Shown here in pieces: positions 25,106-35,676 of a stretch of DNA of 64,000 nt. The notes beneath the pieces were generated by a model. The model saw only the letters and a program-made list of their open reading frames with translations, was not told where the DNA came from and did not search any database. The position numbers and the translations under genes were made by a program. The stretch is from an uncultured Clostridia bacterium (GTDB lineage Bacteria > Bacillota > Clostridia > Christensenellales > Borkfalkiaceae). The stretch is from positions 62,001-126,000 of the forward strand of contig CALVLN010000001.1 of NCBI GenBank assembly GCA_944338165.1, given 5' to 3'. Position 1 is the first letter of the stretch, and each line of letters begins with the position of its first letter.

Positions 25106-26057
25106 GGACGACCCCCGTCAGCAGCACGAGCAGCCAGGAGAGGGCGCAGACGAGGATCCCGACGAACGCAGCCGAAAAAAACGACTTCCCCTGCTTCACG
25201 CCGCCGCCCGACTTTTCCTTCTTGTCAAAAAAGACGAGGAACGCGAGCCCCGCCGCAAGGCACACGCCCGCGCACAGATAGAGCGGAAGTTTGACGGCCT
25301 GCGGGAAATCCGCCATGCCGCACGCCGCCATGACGAGCACGAACGCATTGTTGAGGAAATGCGAGAGCATGGTAGGCAGGATGCTGCCGCTGCGCACGGC
25401 GATGAGCGCAAAGCATACGCCGCAGACGAACTGATAGGCCGTCTGCGCGGGATTGGTATGAAAGAGGGAAAAGAGCGCCCCCGAAATGAGTACCGTCGGC
25501 ACGGTCCCCCAGCCGCCGCGCCGCATGTTGCCCACCAAAATGCCGCGAAAGACCGTCTCCTCAAAGAGAGCGGGCAGCACGGCGATGACGAGCAGCGCGG
25601 GCAGGATGTTCCAGCCGGTAAGATCGGGCAGAGAAACGGGCGTCTGCTCGTAGCCGAAAAACGAGAGCAGCCACAAAAAGAAGGTATTGAGTTCGGAGAG
25701 AGACAAAAGCCCGAACTGAATGAGCACCGCAAGCAGATAATACTGCCATCTGCACTTACCCACCGTGCGCAGGACGGGTTCCCGCGTGCGCGCAAAATAG
25801 ACGGCTGCAGCCGCCAGAAAACAGAGCTGCGGCAGCAGAAAGGAAAGATAGCGGTACCAATTCTCCCCCGAGGGATCGACGACGCCGGAGGCGGAAAGCA
25901 GGACCGAAAGGAGGAAGGAAACGAGCACGGGCAGCACCGCCGTCACCGTATAGGTGAGCCCCGCCTCAAACAGACGCCCTTTTTCCGCCTTTTCCTCGCC
26001 CTGCGGCGGATTTTGACCGGACGGCTGTTCCGCCGCCCGCATGTTTTTTTCGTCCAT
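25098..26057 (-). CDS. CPBP family intramembrane metalloprotease
   Basis: A 319-residue membrane protein with about eight hydrophobic segments and an N-terminal charged tail. The CPBP (Abi/CAAX) motifs are EETVFRG near residue 190, LFSLFHTN near 222 and LSHFLNNAF near 256. Function of bacterial members ranges from prenyl-protein processing to bacteriocin immunity; none can be chosen here. The ATG lies 6 nt after a strong -10 and has no ribosome site, so the message looks leaderless. Heads the rlmH-M14-tadA operon. Confidence 0.85.
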   Translation of the reverse strand: MDEKNMRAAEQPSGQNPPQGEEKAEKGRLFEAGLTYTVTAVLPVLVSFLLSVLLSASGVVDPSGENWYRYLSFLLPQLCFLAAAAVYFARTREPVLRTVGKCRWQYYLLAVLIQFGLLSLSELNTFFLWLLSFFGYEQTPVSLPDLTGWNILPALLVIAVLPALFEETVFRGILVGNMRRGGWGTVPTVLISGALFSLFHTNPAQTAYQFVCGVCFALIAVRSGSILPTMLSHFLNNAFVLVMAACGMADFPQAVKLPLYLCAGVCLAAGLAFLVFFDKKEKSGGGVKQGKSFFSAAFVGILVCALSWLLVLLTGVVHD

Positions 26058-26063
26058 ACGAGT

Positions 26064-26092
26064 ATTATACAGGAATTTTGCGGAAATCTCAA
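26064..26092 (-). promoter_or_regulatory. Promoter of the CPBP operon
   Basis: TTGAGA (26087-26092), 17-bp spacer, TATAAT (26064-26069); the start codon at 26057 coincides with the expected transcription start. Confidence 0.8.
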
Positions 26093-26101
26093 ATAAAAAC
26101 T

Positions 26102-26129
26102 TTGCTTTTTTGCAAATTTGTTCTATAAT
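26102..26129 (+). promoter_or_regulatory. Promoter of the fumarase operon
   Basis: TTGCTT (26102-26107), 16-bp spacer, TATAAT (26124-26129). It is divergent from the CPBP promoter, with -35 boxes 9 bp apart. Confidence 0.75.
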
Positions 26130-26164
26130 GAAACGGAAGAACGCAACCAAGGGGAAAGCCTGTT

Positions 26165-27001
26165 ATGAGAACCATCGGAACCGCCACGATCGCCGACTGC
26201 GTATACCGCCTGGCAAGGCGCGCGGGCACGCAGCTCACCCGCGCCTGCAAAGACGCGCTCCTGCGCGCGGCATCCTGCGAAGAAGGCGCCGCAAAATTCG
26301 CGCTCGGCGCCGTGTTGAAAAATCAGGAGATCGCCGCGCGGGAACAGATGCCCGTCTGCCAGGATACGGGCATGGCGGTAGTGCTCATCGAGCTCGGGCA
26401 GGACGTCCGCCTCACGGGCATGCCCCTTGCGGAAGCGGTGAACGACGGCGTACGCCGCGCTTACCGCGACGGGCTGTTCCGCAAGAGCATCTGCGATCCG
26501 CTCACCCGCGTGAACACTGCCGACAACACGCCCGCCCATCTGCACACCGAGCTCGTTTCGGGCGATCGCGTGCGCGTCACCTTTCTGCCCAAGGGGTTCG
26601 GCAGCGAGAACATGAGCAGGCTCTGCATGCTCACCCCCGCGCAAGGCACGGAAGGCATTTTGCAGACGATCACGGACACGGTGCGCCTGGCGGGCTCCCG
26701 CCCCTGCCCGCCCGTCTACGTGGGCGTGGGCATCGGCGGCTGCTTTGATTCCTGCGCCTTCCTCGCCAAAAAGGCGCTGACGCGCGACGTCGGCAGCCGC
26801 AACGCCAGGGAAGACGTCGCCGCCATCGAAGAAGAGGCGCTTCGCCGCATCAACGCGCTGGGCATCGGCGCCCAAGGATTCGGCGGCAAGGTGACCGCGC
26901 TCGGCGTATCCTGCGAGATCGCCCCCACGCACATCGCGGGGCTGCCCGTCGCCGTCAACATCCAATGCCATTGCATCCGCTGCGAAAAGGAGGAACTGTA
27001 A
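26165..27001 (+). CDS. Fumarate hydratase class I, alpha subunit
   Basis: A 278-residue subunit of the oxygen-sensitive [4Fe-4S] fumarase/tartrate dehydratase family, which interconverts fumarate and malate. The cluster cysteines fit Cys in MPVCQDTGMAV (near residue 61), GGCFDSCAF (near 190) and CHCIRCEKE at the C-terminus. GFGSENMSRL is also typical. AAGGGGAAAG precedes the ATG. The beta subunit follows immediately. L-tartrate dehydratase is the main alternative. Confidence 0.9.
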   Translation: MRTIGTATIADCVYRLARRAGTQLTRACKDALLRAASCEEGAAKFALGAVLKNQEIAAREQMPVCQDTGMAVVLIELGQDVRLTGMPLAEAVNDGVRRAYRDGLFRKSICDPLTRVNTADNTPAHLHTELVSGDRVRVTFLPKGFGSENMSRLCMLTPAQGTEGILQTITDTVRLAGSRPCPPVYVGVGIGGCFDSCAFLAKKALTRDVGSRNAREDVAAIEEEALRRINALGIGAQGFGGKVTALGVSCEIAPTHIAGLPVAVNIQCHCIRCEKEEL

Positions 27002-27523
27002 ATGAAACGGCTCACGCTTCCCCTCTCCGGTCCGGACGCGCGCTCGCTGCGCGCGGGAGACGCCGTATTGCTTACGGGCACCATCTACACGGCGCGCGAC
27101 TGCGCCCATAAACGCATATTCGCCCTGCTCGACGAAGGAAAAGATCTCCCCTTCCCCCTGAAAGGCAGCGTCATTTACTACGCAGGCCCCTGCCCCGCCC
27201 CCGAAGGGAAAGCCTGCGGCAGCTGCGGGCCGACCACGTCCGCACGCATGAACGTCTTTGCGCCCCGCCTGCTCGACCTCGGCCTCGGCGGCATGATCGG
27301 CAAGGGAGAAATGAGCGGAGACGTCACCGCCGCGCTCGTGCGCAACGGCGCGGTCTATTTTGCCGCCATCGGCGGCGCGGGCGCGCTGTATGCCGACTGC
27401 ATCCGCAAAAGCGAATGCGTCGCGTTCCCCGATCTCCTCAGCGAAGCGGTCTACCGCATGGAAGTTGCGGATTTCCCCGCCGTCGTCGCCGCCGATTGCT
27501 GCGGAAACAGCATTTATCGGTAA
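27002..27523 (+). CDS. Fumarate hydratase class I, beta subunit
   Basis: A 173-residue swivelling-domain subunit that pairs with the preceding gene. GDAVLLTGTIYTARDCAHKR near residue 19 and YYAGPCPAPEGK, CGPTTSARMN and MIGKGEMSG are diagnostic. The ATG directly follows the alpha stop (TAAATG), with AAGGAGGAAC inside the alpha 3' end. Confidence 0.92.
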   Translation: MKRLTLPLSGPDARSLRAGDAVLLTGTIYTARDCAHKRIFALLDEGKDLPFPLKGSVIYYAGPCPAPEGKACGSCGPTTSARMNVFAPRLLDLGLGGMIGKGEMSGDVTAALVRNGAVYFAAIGGAGALYADCIRKSECVAFPDLLSEAVYRMEVADFPAVVAADCCGNSIYR

Positions 27524-27552
27524 ATTTTTTTGGAAAAACCAGCGAAAAACGC

Positions 27553-27580
27553 TTGCTTTTTTCCCCGTTTATGGTATAAT
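27553..27580 (+). promoter_or_regulatory. Promoter of tRNA-Ala
   Basis: TTGCTT (27553-27558), 16-bp spacer, TATAAT (27575-27580). Confidence 0.8.
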
Positions 27581-27597
27581 CATATCATCCAAGGCAT

Positions 27598-27673
27598 GGG
27601 GATATAGCTCATCTGGTAGAGCGGTACGTTCGCAACGTACAGGTAACGTGTTCGAGTCACGCTATCTCCACCA
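27598..27673 (+). tRNA. tRNA-Ala(CGC)
   Basis: A 76-nt cloverleaf with encoded CCA. Acceptor GGGGATA/TATCTCC has one G-U pair; anticodon stem GTACG/CGTAC encloses TTCGCAA (anticodon CGC). The GCG-reading tRNA fits the GC-rich codon use. Confidence 0.93.
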
Positions 27674-27679
27674 AACGGG

Positions 27680-27730
27680 AACTATCCGAACACCACTATT
27701 ACAGGAAAGTGGGTTCGGGTAGTTTTTTTA
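27680..27730 (+). terminator. Terminator of tRNA-Ala
   Basis: AACTATCCGAAC and GTTCGGGTAGTT form a long imperfect stem, followed by TTTTTTT. Confidence 0.8.
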
Positions 27731-27762
27731 TTGCCGCCGAAGAAATGATTTTCCGGACATGG

Positions 27763-27799
27763 AAAGCCTGGGCAGGTCAAACTGACCCGCCCGGGCTTT
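27763..27799 (+). terminator. Second strong hairpin before the hydrolase gene
   Basis: GCC-GGGC-GGTCA and TGACC-GCCC-GGC pair around a 3-nt loop with two bulges and a T-run on the plus strand. It lies between tRNA-Ala and the convergent hydrolase gene. The rest of 27731-27871 holds nothing I recognise. Confidence 0.7.
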
Positions 27800-27871
27800 T
27801 TCATATGATCGGGATCCCGCTGCCTGCACGCAAAAGGGTTGCCTTGACCTTTTACTTCCGATGCGCCCATT

Positions 27872-28798
27872 TTATTTGCCGTTTGCGGAAACATTCGCCG
27901 CGATGAATTTGAATATCTCCCGCCACGCAAGTTTGCTTTCTTTCAGCCAAGGGAACATATACATGAAATCGTGCCACATCCCGTGAAAAACGTGCAGTTT
28001 GGCAGAACGCCCTCGTTTCAGCAGCCTCGCATAAAGCATCTCGCTGTCGCTGCGCGAGGTCTCTGCCCCGCCGCACTGAATAAGCGTTTCCGGAAATCCG
28101 TAAAAATCGGCATACGCCGGCGAGAGATCGGGATGCGTCAAGGGCGTATTGCCGCAATACGGCGATATCCGGCGGATGTCTTTTTCGTGCTCTGCAAAGC
28201 TGCAATGCTTGGGCATGGCATAAAGCGGATCCCTGTAACAATTCTCCTTGTACGAATCTCCGGAAGCCGCCATGTCTATAAAAGAACAGACGCAAACGAT
28301 CGCGGACGGAAGCGGAAGCCGATCGTCCCTTGCCCGCAGACAAGCGGAAAGGAGCAGGTTTGCGCCAAAGCTATCCCCTATGGCGGCAAAATTGCCGTCT
28401 GCCAATCCGGTTTTACAGAGCTCCGCATATGCCAGATAACATGCGTCGTGTACGGCGGGATACACGAGATCGGCGCCGGTACGGTAATCGATGCTGTAAA
28501 CGGTGCAGCCGCAGTTGGCAGCGAGCCGTTCTGCCGCCTTGCGGTACATGTCGTTCATCGGCACCGTATGGCCGCCGCCGTGGAATTGCAAAATGCTTGC
28601 CTTCCCGGCCCCGGGCGGCACCAATTTTTCCGCCTGAACGCCGCCGTATATTTCCTCGGTGAAAGCAAACCCTTCCGGCGGTTTATAAGGTCTGTTCTTC
28701 AATGCGACGGAGCGGGACAAGGAAGCAAATCTTTTTCTGTACGGATAGGTATAGGCTCTGATCGCCGCCCGCACGATCGCCGCACCCAGCGAGATCAT
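27872..28798 (-). CDS. Alpha/beta hydrolase, HSL-type esterase
   Basis: A 308-residue serine hydrolase of the hormone-sensitive-lipase-like group. The oxyanion motif HGGGH is near residue 80, the nucleophile elbow GDSFGANLL near 148, and a likely catalytic His in FHGMWHDF near 285. Its ATG overlaps the upstream kinase stop as ATGA, so the two are co-translated. Substrate unknown. Codon use is less GC rich than the housekeeping genes. Confidence 0.82.
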   Translation of the reverse strand: MISLGAAIVRAAIRAYTYPYRKRFASLSRSVALKNRPYKPPEGFAFTEEIYGGVQAEKLVPPGAGKASILQFHGGGHTVPMNDMYRKAAERLAANCGCTVYSIDYRTGADLVYPAVHDACYLAYAELCKTGLADGNFAAIGDSFGANLLLSACLRARDDRLPLPSAIVCVCSFIDMAASGDSYKENCYRDPLYAMPKHCSFAEHEKDIRRISPYCGNTPLTHPDLSPAYADFYGFPETLIQCGGAETSRSDSEMLYARLLKRGRSAKLHVFHGMWHDFMYMFPWLKESKLAWREIFKFIAANVSANGK

Positions 28799-29748
28799 AA
28801 CTCTTTCAGCCTTTCGTTCATATTCTTTACGAGCGGATTCATGATAAAATTGATCAAAACGCCCGATTTGATATAGCAATATACCTCGTTCCAAAGGCCG
28901 TAGAAGGCAAGTTTTTGCATACAATAACGGCTTGCCCCGTACTTTTTGAGATACGTCTCGCGCAAAAAGAAGCGTTTGCCCGTCAGGTTGTCAAACTGAA
29001 ACAAGTCGTATTCTCTGTCGGCGTATGCCGAGTTGAGAGGATCGATGAATCCGGTAATCCGGTACCCTTTCCCGACCATGATGTTGCCGACGTTGAGGTC
29101 GCCGTGGATGAGGCAGGCCTCTTTGACCTCCTCGGAAAATATGACGTCAAACTTTTCCCAGGCCGCACGCATGGCAAGGATGATCTTTTCTTCCAATTTC
29201 CCCGCCGCGAAATATGCTTCGGCTTGTCTCAATACCTCTGCGGCAAAAGGGCGGTAGTAGTCGAGCCAGCCATCGCAATCGGCGTTCATCGTGTCGCCGA
29301 ACTTATCGTTTTTGCAGGAATGGATGGCGTGCAATGCCGTAGTGACTTGGTCGGCAAATTCCTTTCTGCGTTTTTTGCCGATGAGGAGCATCCCGAGCGC
29401 AAAGAGCGAACTCTTCCCCTCGATCCGTTCCATTCCGTAACAATCCACGGGGATCTTCTCGTCGCCGCGCCGTGTAAAGAGCACGTCCGGCACCCTGACC
29501 GTGCTGTATTTTGCAAGCAGCTTCAGGTCATGCGCTTCTTTTTCCATCATGTCCTTTGCCCGCAAGAACTTGACGACCAAACTTTGCCCGTCCGTACATT
29601 GAACGGAGACGGCACGGCCGAATGAGCCGCCGCCCATATACCTAACATTCCCGGCTGGTTTGCCCAACTTTTCTCTGACAGCAATTCGGGCATATCCCAA
29701 CGTCTGCTCTTTGGTGAGCGGCAAGGCTTCGATCCTTTCTACTTTCAT
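28795..29748 (-). CDS. APH-like phosphotransferase
   Basis: A 317-residue kinase of the aminoglycoside phosphotransferase/fructosamine kinase fold. GGGSFGRAVSV near residue 39 is the nucleotide loop, VVKFLR holds the lysine, LIHGDLNVGNIMV near 215 is the catalytic loop and FIDPLN the metal-binding Asp. The acceptor is unknown: an antibiotic, a sugar amine or another small molecule. GAGGTGA precedes the ATG, with a TACAAT -10 about 30 nt upstream. Coupled to the hydrolase. Confidence 0.8.
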   Translation of the reverse strand: MKVERIEALPLTKEQTLGYARIAVREKLGKPAGNVRYMGGGSFGRAVSVQCTDGQSLVVKFLRAKDMMEKEAHDLKLLAKYSTVRVPDVLFTRRGDEKIPVDCYGMERIEGKSSLFALGMLLIGKKRRKEFADQVTTALHAIHSCKNDKFGDTMNADCDGWLDYYRPFAAEVLRQAEAYFAAGKLEEKIILAMRAAWEKFDVIFSEEVKEACLIHGDLNVGNIMVGKGYRITGFIDPLNSAYADREYDLFQFDNLTGKRFFLRETYLKKYGASRYCMQKLAFYGLWNEVYCYIKSGVLINFIMNPLVKNMNERLKEL

Positions 29749-29829
29749 GGCAATTCACCTCTTGCCCCCATTGTACCATCGCCGCGGCCGCAAATCCATT
29801 GCCGAATTTGACTTTCTTATTTCCGATTT

Positions 29830-30795
29830 TTACCGTTTTCCCAAAGCGTTGCGGTATTCGTTCGGCGTCATCCCGAAATGCGCGTTGAACTGCCGGTACA
29901 GCGCAGACGGGACCTGATACCCGATCTCAAAGGCAATATCCTCGACGCTCATTTCGGAAGCGGATAACAGTTCCGCCGCCCGCTGCAAACGATATTCCGA
30001 TAAGAGTTCGGAAAACTTCTTCCCCGTCTGCCGTTTTACCAGCCTGCTTGCGTAAGCGGGAGTATACCCGTATTTTCGGGCGAAATGCGTGAGCGACGCC
30101 CGTTTGAGTTCGCTTTGGAAATAATCGCCGTAAAACCGTACGGGCGCCGAACCGTTTTGCGCCTGCCCGCGGGCAAGCTCGCAAAGCAAAAGGGACAGCA
30201 GCGCCCTGACCGCGGTTTTGCCGTAAATTCCCCGTATATGACTTTCCCTCAAAAGCCTCAAAAACAAGTGCTCGGCGAACAGCGACATTCGCCCGAACAC
30301 GATAAGATCTTCTTCGGGCAGCAAAACGTCGCAAACGGAACGAGCAAACAAGTCACACGGGATCACGGCTTTTAAGATCACGTCGCCGCTGCCGGTGCGT
30401 TCTATGCGATGCGCTTTTCCGGGGCGGATCAGGCAGCATTGTCCCTTATGCAGCGTCACGCAGCTTGCGTTTGGCAAAGTTTGCAGACATTTGCCCGTTT
30501 GCACATAGATGAGCTCGTAAAATTCGTGAGCGTGCAGATACGGCTGCTGTACCGCCGTATGCTTCTTGACGTAAAAGGTCTGTGCTTTCCGTACGGGCAA
30601 TTGCATATCGGCAGGAAGTTCCGTCCCCGAAAAGAACTCCGAAAGAGAAAACCCCCTTTCGCGCGCCTGCGCGATCAGCGCTTCCGCATTGGAAAATTCT
30701 GCCCGGACGGCGTTCATCATATCTTCTTCCGAGCCGAACATCGCGGTATCCTCTCGTTCATGCACAGATAAGATCTCTTGAAAGGATGCATCCAT
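29830..30795 (-). CDS. AraC-family regulator with N-terminal cupin
   Basis: A 321-residue transcription factor. A cupin-like sensor (LHAHEFYELIYVQTG near residue 87, IRPGKAHRIER near 123) is followed by a C-terminal pair of helix-turn-helix motifs (HFARKYGYTPAYASRLVKR, SVEDIAFEIGYQVPSALYRQ). It may control the adjacent hydrolase/kinase pair, but no site is evident. A second plausible start is Met19, which has GAGAGG ahead of it. Confidence 0.9.
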   Translation of the reverse strand: MDASFQEILSVHEREDTAMFGSEEDMMNAVRAEFSNAEALIAQARERGFSLSEFFSGTELPADMQLPVRKAQTFYVKKHTAVQQPYLHAHEFYELIYVQTGKCLQTLPNASCVTLHKGQCCLIRPGKAHRIERTGSGDVILKAVIPCDLFARSVCDVLLPEEDLIVFGRMSLFAEHLFLRLLRESHIRGIYGKTAVRALLSLLLCELARGQAQNGSAPVRFYGDYFQSELKRASLTHFARKYGYTPAYASRLVKRQTGKKFSELLSEYRLQRAAELLSASEMSVEDIAFEIGYQVPSALYRQFNAHFGMTPNEYRNALGKR

Positions 30796-30859
30796 AAATC
30801 AGTACCCCCTGACCGATCGCAACGTTTTCTTTGCGCGGCTGCGTATCCGACCTGCAACG

Positions 30860-30888
30860 ATTATACAACATTTTAGGGAAAAAATCAA
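30860..30888 (-). promoter_or_regulatory. Promoter of the AraC-family gene
   Basis: TTGATT (30883-30888), 17-bp spacer, TATAAT (30860-30865), 65 nt before the ATG. Confidence 0.75.
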
Positions 30889-30907
30889 ATGCGCCCCTCT
30901 TGCCGGG

Positions 30908-30951
30908 CGCAAACGAAAACCCCGCCCCGAATCAAACCGTTCGGGGCGGGG
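30908..30951 (-). terminator. Terminator of tmRNA
   Basis: CCCCGCCCCGAA / TTCGGGGCGGGG perfect 12-bp stem followed by TTTTCGTTT on the minus strand, 5 nt after the tmRNA CCA end. Confidence 0.9.
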
Positions 30952-30956
30952 CGTTC

Positions 30957-31343
30957 TGGTGGACCTGCGCAGAATTGAACTGCGGTCTTACAAGGTTCCT
31001 CTGCGGACACTACACGCTTAGTCTGTGATCGGATCTCGCCCGCGGGCAGTCCACAGACAACCTGCTCCTTGGGCACACTCCCCTATGATCCTCTCGGGGA
31101 ACGGGAGTTCTTTCCCCGAGGAGGTTCCCTACTTGATTGACGCCCCGCTCCCGGCCGTAGGCAACCGGGGCAGGACGGAGCTTACACTACGTTAAGCCGC
31201 AAGCGCTGCACGGCGGGAAGCGCGTGCAACGGTAGATCTTCTGCTAGATTTATCAGCATTTAATTTTTGTTCCGTTTTGACAGAGCCGAGCCTCTGGCGT
31301 GCGTCCGACAAAATCCGCTTGCAATCGAATCCGAAACAGGCCC
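30957..31343 (-). ncRNA. ssrA: Transfer-messenger RNA (tmRNA)
   Basis: A 387-nt tmRNA that rescues stalled ribosomes. The 5' GGGCCTG pairs with 3' CAGGTCC, and the tRNA-like ends carry GGATTCGA at the 5' side and GTTCAATTC plus ACCA at the 3' side. The tag frame lies at 31192-31257: it starts at a GCT resume codon with ADKSSRRS and ends RRAALAA then TAA. The ALAA end is the normal protease signal. The tag is 21 residues, long and Arg rich compared with the usual 8-15 residue Firmicutes tags. Several GC-rich pseudoknot stems follow. Confidence 0.93.
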
Positions 31344-31362
31344 GTGCGTCGGATGGACACCT

Positions 31363-31391
31363 ATCATATACCACAAACGCGCGTTTGTCAA
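31363..31391 (-). promoter_or_regulatory. tmRNA promoter
   Basis: TTGACA (31386-31391), 17-bp spacer, TATGAT (31363-31368); gives a precursor with a leader of about 15-20 nt. Confidence 0.85.
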
Positions 31392-31394
31392 GCA

Positions 31395-31419
31395 AAATAC
31401 GGCGCATTGCGCCGTATTT
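31395..31419 (-). terminator. Terminator of the small membrane protein gene
   Basis: AAATACGGCGCA / TGCGCCGTATTT 12-bp inverted repeat with a 1-nt centre, T-run TTTT on the minus strand, abutting the tmRNA -35. Confidence 0.75.
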
Positions 31420-31428
31420 CCCAACTTG

Positions 31429-31812
31429 TCATTCCGCAGTCTCGTCCGTTTCCGCCTCTTCCGCCTCTTCCGCCTGAAGGGGCTCCTCTTCTTCGTCCTC
31501 GGCAAAGAGCGCCGAGATGAGCCCTGCGGCATAGACGGCGATCTTGGCAAAAGTCTCGATGAGCCCGATCACGCTGAGCGCCGTTCCCATGCCCGAAGTC
31601 ATGGAAGAGATGTTGCTTAAAATGAGAAGGAGCGCCTCCACTGCCGTAAAGATGAGCGTGACGACGAACACCGTCTTTGCCGTGCGGTGCAGCTTCTGAT
31701 CTTCCGTGCGGAAGACGACGAACCCGCCCACGACGGCGTATGCAATGAGATTCACGTATCCGCACAGCCAGATGAGCGCCGCCTTCCAGCGATGCGTCCA
31801 AAGTCCTTTCAT
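31429..31812 (-). CDS. Small membrane protein, unknown function
   Basis: A 127-residue protein with three to four hydrophobic segments (about residues 8-32, 46-68, 75-105) and a very acidic tail rich in Glu and Ala after residue 105. AGGAGG precedes the ATG at MKGLWTHRW. It has its own promoter and terminator. I do not recognise the family. Confidence 0.75.
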   Translation of the reverse strand: MKGLWTHRWKAALIWLCGYVNLIAYAVVGGFVVFRTEDQKLHRTAKTVFVVTLIFTAVEALLLILSNISSMTSGMGTALSVIGLIETFAKIAVYAAGLISALFAEDEEEEPLQAEEAEEAETDETAE

Positions 31813-31839
31813 ATCTGCCTCCTTGTGTTTGGTACATTC

Positions 31840-31868
31840 AGTATATGCCATTCGGGCGCGATTGTCAA
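31840..31868 (-). promoter_or_regulatory. Promoter of the small membrane protein gene
   Basis: TTGACA (31863-31868), 17-bp spacer, TATACT (31840-31845). Confidence 0.85.
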
Positions 31869-31893
31869 CCCTGCAGGCACGATTTGCCGTATT

Positions 31894-33897
<2,004 letters not shown>

Positions 33898-33938
33898 GAG
33901 TTTTCCGGCGGCACGCTCGCGTACGCGCCGCAGTCTGC

Positions 33939-33966
33939 AAAAAAAGGAGCGTTTCCGCTCCTTTTT
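33939..33966 (-). terminator. Terminator between fakA and recG
   Basis: GGAGCG-GAAA-CGCTCC stem with flanking A/T pairs, followed by seven T on the minus strand. The GAAA tetraloop adds stability. Confidence 0.85.
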
Positions 33967-33979
33967 GTTTCGCGTCTGC

Positions 33980-35632
33980 TTATTCCAGCGAGAGGATGTA
34001 GTAATACACGGGCTGACCGCCGAAATGATAGTCGACGTCGCACTCGGGGAAGGCTTCGCGCACCTTGTCGGCGAGCGCCGCCGCATCCTCTTCCTTGACT
34101 TCCTGCCCGTAGTAGAGCGTGATGACCTCGTGCTGGTCCTCTTTGAGTTTATCGATGAGCTTTAAGACGGTCTCGTCGATGGAATCCGACTTGGCGAGGA
34201 TCTTCTTGTCGTCCAGGCCGATGATATCGCCTTCCTTGATGTCGAACCCGTTGACGTTGGTGGTGCGCACGGCGTGCGTGACCTGCCCTGCCTTGACGTT
34301 ATCGAGCGCGTGCATCATGTTCGTCTTGTTCTCCGCCACGCTCGCATCCGGGCTGAACGCGAGCGCCGCCGCAAAGCCCTGCGGGATGTTCTTGGTGGGA
34401 ATGACGTGGATGGTGCGTTTTTCCACCAGCGCCTTTGCCTGCTCCGCGGCAAGGATGATATTTTTATTGTTGGGGAAGATAAACACTGCGGAAGCGTTGA
34501 TCTTCTGTACCGCCGTGGCGATGTCGGAAGCGGACGGGTTCATCGTCTGCCCGCCCTCGATGACGCGGTCGACGAAGAGATCCTTGAAGATATCGCTGAT
34601 CCCCTCGCCCGCGCAGATGGCGAGCATGCCCTGCTCCTTCTTCTCCGCCTCGATCTTTGCCTTGAGCTGACGGTTCTGTTCGAGCATGTTCTCGATCTTG
34701 GGGCGGTCGAGTTCGCCGAGTTCGAGCGCGTACGTGAGCGCGACGCCGGGCGTATTGGTGTGCACGTGCACCTTGACCATTTCAAGATCGCCGATGCAGA
34801 TGACGCTGTCGCCGATCGCCATCAGGCTCTCGCGCAGCTTGTCGATGTCGGCGAGCGTGGTGCTCTTCTTTAAGTTGATGATGAAAAATTCCGTACAGTA
34901 GGCGAACTGGATCTCGCCGAGGTCCATGTTGATGATGTCGGAATTGTCGCCGAAGTCGGCGTCCGACGCGCTCGCCGCGTTGGCTGCCTCCGTCTGCACT
35001 TCGGAAACAATCTCATCTCCCGAAAGCGCCGCCTGGAAGCCGCGCATGATGGTCATGAGCCCGACGCCGCCCGAGTCGACGACGCCCGCCTTTTTGAGGA
35101 CGGGGAGAAGTTCCGGCGTCTTGGCAAGCGCCTTATCCCCTTCCTCAATGACCGCGGGGAGGAAGGTCTCGAAATCCTTGTATTTGCCGGCGTTTTTGAC
35201 GGCAAATTCGCTCATCATGCGGATGACGGTCAGGATGGTGCCTTCTTTGGGGATGGAAACGGCGTTGTAAGCGACTTTGGTGCCCGCCTCCATCGCCTTG
35301 GCGAACGTGCGGGTATCGGCATCCTTCTTCCCGTCGCGGAGGACGGAACAGATGCCGCGGAAGATCTGCGACAGGATGACGCCCGAGTTGCCGCGCGCCC
35401 CGCGCAGCGCCCCTTTGGAGACGCAATCGCAGATATCCATGAAGCTGTTGGACGTGCAGGCGCTGAGCTCCTTGACGGCGGACTGAATGGTGAGCGACAT
35501 GTTCGTGCCCGTATCGCCGTCGGGAACGGGGAAGACGTTGAGCGCATCTACCTTTGCCCTGTTATTTTCCAGCATTTTGGCGCCGACGAGAACCATCTTG
35601 CGAAAATCGGCGCTACTGATCGTTTTTTGCAT
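33980..35632 (-). CDS. fakA: Fatty acid kinase subunit FakA-like (DAK2 domain)
   Basis: A 550-residue cytoplasmic kinase that phosphorylates fatty acids carried by FakB. The N-terminal DhaL/DAK2 domain has LNVFPVPDGDTGTNMSLT near residue 30 with the metal-binding aspartates, GARGNSGVILSQIFRG near 80 and VVDSGGVGL near 190. The C-terminal FakA domain follows (TEFFIINL near 250). It follows asp23 as in the B. subtilis yloU-yloV pair. AGGAGAGG precedes the ATG. Confidence 0.92.
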   Translation of the reverse strand: MQKTISSADFRKMVLVGAKMLENNRAKVDALNVFPVPDGDTGTNMSLTIQSAVKELSACTSNSFMDICDCVSKGALRGARGNSGVILSQIFRGICSVLRDGKKDADTRTFAKAMEAGTKVAYNAVSIPKEGTILTVIRMMSEFAVKNAGKYKDFETFLPAVIEEGDKALAKTPELLPVLKKAGVVDSGGVGLMTIMRGFQAALSGDEIVSEVQTEAANAASASDADFGDNSDIINMDLGEIQFAYCTEFFIINLKKSTTLADIDKLRESLMAIGDSVICIGDLEMVKVHVHTNTPGVALTYALELGELDRPKIENMLEQNRQLKAKIEAEKKEQGMLAICAGEGISDIFKDLFVDRVIEGGQTMNPSASDIATAVQKINASAVFIFPNNKNIILAAEQAKALVEKRTIHVIPTKNIPQGFAAALAFSPDASVAENKTNMMHALDNVKAGQVTHAVRTTNVNGFDIKEGDIIGLDDKKILAKSDSIDETVLKLIDKLKEDQHEVITLYYGQEVKEEDAAALADKVREAFPECDVDYHFGGQPVYYYILSLE

Positions 35633-35676
35633 GCAAAAAATCCTCTCCTGATTGATGATCAAAAGATGCGGAGGCG

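Noticed and set aside
28795..28924. Longer N-terminus for the hydrolase (extra 42 residues)
   Set aside because: That stretch overlaps the kinase gene in another frame and is unlike the family; the ATGA-coupled start is preferred.
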